Below, piece after piece: positions 3,904-5,402 of a stretch of DNA of 5,402 nucleotides (positions within the stretch are counted from its first letter, which is position 1; the number at the start of each line of letters is the position of its first letter). The translations under genes were made by a program, and so were the position numbers. Under the pieces are notes generated by a model. It was not told where the DNA came from, did no database searches, and saw only the letters and a program-made list of their open reading frames with translations. Source of the DNA: CAVWCW01 sp965365625 (GTDB lineage Bacteria > Pseudomonadota > Gammaproteobacteria > Chromatiales > Chromatiaceae); contig CBDUCL010000216.1 in assembly GCA_965365625.1 (NCBI GenBank), forward strand, positions 1-5,402, given 5' to 3'.

Positions 3904-5256
3904 ATGTCCGCCTTACCCTTGCCCGGCCCCCGCGGCCTGCCTCTGTTGGGCAGCGTCTCCCCCTTCCTGCGCCACGGCATCCTCGGGGCTTTCACCTCCC
4001 TGGCGGAGCGCTACGGTCCCTGTTACCGCCTGCCTTTGCCGCTGGGTCACACCGCGGTCTGCCTGGCCCATCCCGACGGCGTGGAGCGGGTGCTGCGCAG
4101 CAACCGGGAGAACTACCCCAAGGGTTCGGTCTACGACGGGGCGCGCCTGCTGCTCGGCAACGGCCTGGTGACCGCGGAGGGGGAGGAGTGGCAGCGCCAC
4201 CGCGACCTGGCGCAACCAGCCTTCAAGAACGCCCAGTTGGCCCGCTACCTGCAAACCATGGGCGAGTGCACCGAGGAGATGTTGACGCAGTGGCGGCGGT
4301 TGCCTCAGGGGCAGGTCTTCGATCTTGGCGCCGCCATGACCCGGCTGACCCTGGCCATCGTCGGCCGTACCCTGTTCGGGCTCGACCTCAGCCACCAGGG
4401 CAGCGAGGCCGGGCAGGCCTTTCGCGACGGCCTGCGGGGCATCGGCAGCCGTGGGCCCGGCCCGCTGCAGGTGCCGTTGTGGCTCCCGACCCCGGTCAAC
4501 CTGCGCTTTCGCCGCGCCCTGGTAACCCTGGACCGGCTGGTGTTCGAGGTGATCCATCGCTTCCGGGCCGGCGAGGCCGAGGATGGGGAGAACACGCTGC
4601 TCGGGGCCCTGATGGCGGCCCGGGACCCGCAGACAGGGGAAGCTCTGAGCGACCGCCAATTGCGCGACGAAGTCATCACCCTCTACCTGGCGGGCCACGA
4701 AACCACCGCCAATCTGCTCACCTGGACCTTTTACGCCCTCGGCCGGGCCCCCGAGGTGGCGCGGCTCCTGGAGGCCGAGCTGGACGCCCTGGGCGGCGGT
4801 GCCCCGGACCTGGAGGACATGAAGGGGCTCAGCTATGCCCCCATGGTGCTGTCCGAGGTGCTGCGGCTGTATCCCCCGGCCTGGACCATCGCCCGGGACG
4901 TGGCGGGCCCGGATACCGCCTGCGGCTATGCGATTCCGGGCCGGGGCTTCGTGCTGCTGTCGCCGTTTATCACCCAGCGCCTGGAGGCTTTCTGGCCGGA
5001 TCCCCTGCGCTTCGATCCCGAGCGCTTCGCGCCGGCCAATGCCAAGGAGCGGCACCCCTTCGCCTGGTTCCCGTTCAGCGCCGGTCCGCGGGTATGCATC
5101 GGCAAGCGCTTCTCGATGTACGAGGCCCAGCTGGTGTTGGCGATGGTGATGCGGGCTTTTCGGGTGCGCCTGGAGACCAGGGAAGTAGGGTTCAAGGCGG
5201 AAGGCACCCTGCACCCGGACCGTCCGGTCATGGCGCGCCTGGAGCCCAGGGGCTAA
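3904..5256 (+). CDS. Cytochrome P450 monooxygenase
   Basis: A 450-residue heme-thiolate monooxygenase of full family length. The N-terminus is LPLPGPRGLPLLGS (4-17), without a membrane anchor, so a cytosolic enzyme is expected. Signatures in order: helix-C WQRHR (Trp96, Arg100); helix-I AGHETT (263-268), with the acid-Thr pair Glu266/Thr267 for oxygen activation; helix-K EVLR (Glu318, Arg321); PERF (372-375); and the heme loop FSAGPRVCIG (391-400), with Cys398 as the iron ligand. The spacing and the WPDPLRFDPERF and GKRFS segments resemble CYP4/CYP102-like bacterial enzymes that hydroxylate fatty acids, alkanes or other hydrophobic molecules, but subfamily and substrate cannot be fixed by eye. 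No reductase domain is fused and no ferredoxin or reductase gene lies in the window, so electrons must come from elsewhere. The start is well defined: an in-frame TGA lies four codons upstream, and GGTGAG sits 8 bases before the ATG. It is divergent from the LOV gene across 204 bases. No intrinsic terminator follows. Confidence 0.95.
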   Translation: MSALPLPGPRGLPLLGSVSPFLRHGILGAFTSLAERYGPCYRLPLPLGHTAVCLAHPDGVERVLRSNRENYPKGSVYDGARLLLGNGLVTAEGEEWQRHRDLAQPAFKNAQLARYLQTMGECTEEMLTQWRRLPQGQVFDLGAAMTRLTLAIVGRTLFGLDLSHQGSEAGQAFRDGLRGIGSRGPGPLQVPLWLPTPVNLRFRRALVTLDRLVFEVIHRFRAGEAEDGENTLLGALMAARDPQTGEALSDRQLRDEVITLYLAGHETTANLLTWTFYALGRAPEVARLLEAELDALGGGAPDLEDMKGLSYAPMVLSEVLRLYPPAWTIARDVAGPDTACGYAIPGRGFVLLSPFITQRLEAFWPDPLRFDPERFAPANAKERHPFAWFPFSAGPRVCIGKRFSMYEAQLVLAMVMRAFRVRLETREVGFKAEGTLHPDRPVMARLEPRG

Positions 5257-5402
5257 GTCTTGCCCGCGCAGCCTGCTTGGGCTGTTGCGCCACGAGACTT
5301 CCGGATGGGCTGGGCAATCGGACCAGCGGTCCCCATGTAGCAAAGAATCGGCCCAGGGCGGTGTCGATCCAATCGCCCGCGTTCTGGCTCAATGCGGCGG
5401 CA
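5228..5402 (-). CDS. Possible C-terminal part of an unidentified minus-strand gene
   Basis: A minus-strand frame enters from the right edge and ends with TGA at 5230-5228, overlapping the P450 3' end by 29 bases. It gives 57 residues, including NAGDWIDTALGRFFATWGP, which looks like an amphipathic helix. The Pro/Ala/Arg-rich tail looks less natural. No family was recognised. In GC-rich DNA an open frame this short occurs by chance, and a plus-strand frame here is also open, so this is only a weak candidate. Sequence beyond the edge would decide. Confidence 0.18.
   Translation of the reverse strand, partial: AAALSQNAGDWIDTALGRFFATWGPLVRLPSPSGSLVAQQPKQAARARLSPWAPGAP

Noticed and set aside
5266..5290. 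Bulged hairpin (GCGCA...TGCGC) after the P450 stop codon as a terminator
   Set aside because: The stem is interrupted by a 3-base bulge and no T-run follows, so it does not qualify as an intrinsic terminator.
3913..5343. 476-codon minus-strand open frame
   Set aside because: Antisense to the whole P450 gene. The product is rich in Gln, Gly, His and Arg with no domain, while the plus strand carries every P450 signature.

Overview
The window is GC-rich bacterial chromosomal DNA. Its coding regions are almost gap-free and strongly GC-biased, and the two divergent promoter regions are visibly richer in A+T. The best phylogenetic hint is the short LOV photoreceptor, which matches from memory the Pseudomonas putida PpSB1-LOV type nearly motif for motif. 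A gammaproteobacterium, or at least a proteobacterium, is therefore likely, but this rests on one gene. No tRNA, rRNA, CRISPR array, insertion sequence or phage gene is visible.

Left to right: positions 1-209 hold no convincing gene. A compact minus-strand operon follows, transcribed from about 2100 down to 210. It encodes a four-helix MAPEG-family membrane protein (2082-1681), an SDR-fold protein whose catalytic tyrosine is phenylalanine (1666-956), and a ChrR-type double-cupin protein (956-210). The second gene starts 14 bases after the first ends, with a Shine-Dalgarno sequence inside that gap. The third overlaps the second by one base (TGATG). Diverging from this operon is a LysR-type regulator with an OxyR-like helix-turn-helix (2263-3174). 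The 180-base divergent region contains a cluster of CTAG-centred palindromes and an A+T-rich inverted repeat that are candidate operators.

Convergent with the LysR gene is the minus-strand LOV blue-light sensor gene (3699-3244), which has a near-consensus sigma70-type promoter overlapped by the palindrome CTGTACAG. Diverging from it is a cytochrome P450 gene (3904-5256) with all family signatures. Its leader carries a perfect 8-bp GC hairpin, and its putative -10 box overlaps one arm of a 9-bp inverted repeat. The last ~150 bases hold no identified gene; a minus-strand reading frame running in from the right edge is only a weak candidate.

Working hypothesis (inference): a light- and/or oxidant-responsive lipid or hydrophobe metabolism neighbourhood. 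ChrR-type cupins are known from the singlet-oxygen response, MAPEG proteins from glutathione and lipid-peroxide chemistry, LOV proteins from blue-light sensing, and P450s from oxidation of hydrophobic substrates. The LysR regulator probably controls the MAPEG-SDR-cupin operon. Whether the LOV/P450 pair belongs to the same circuit cannot be decided from sequence alone.
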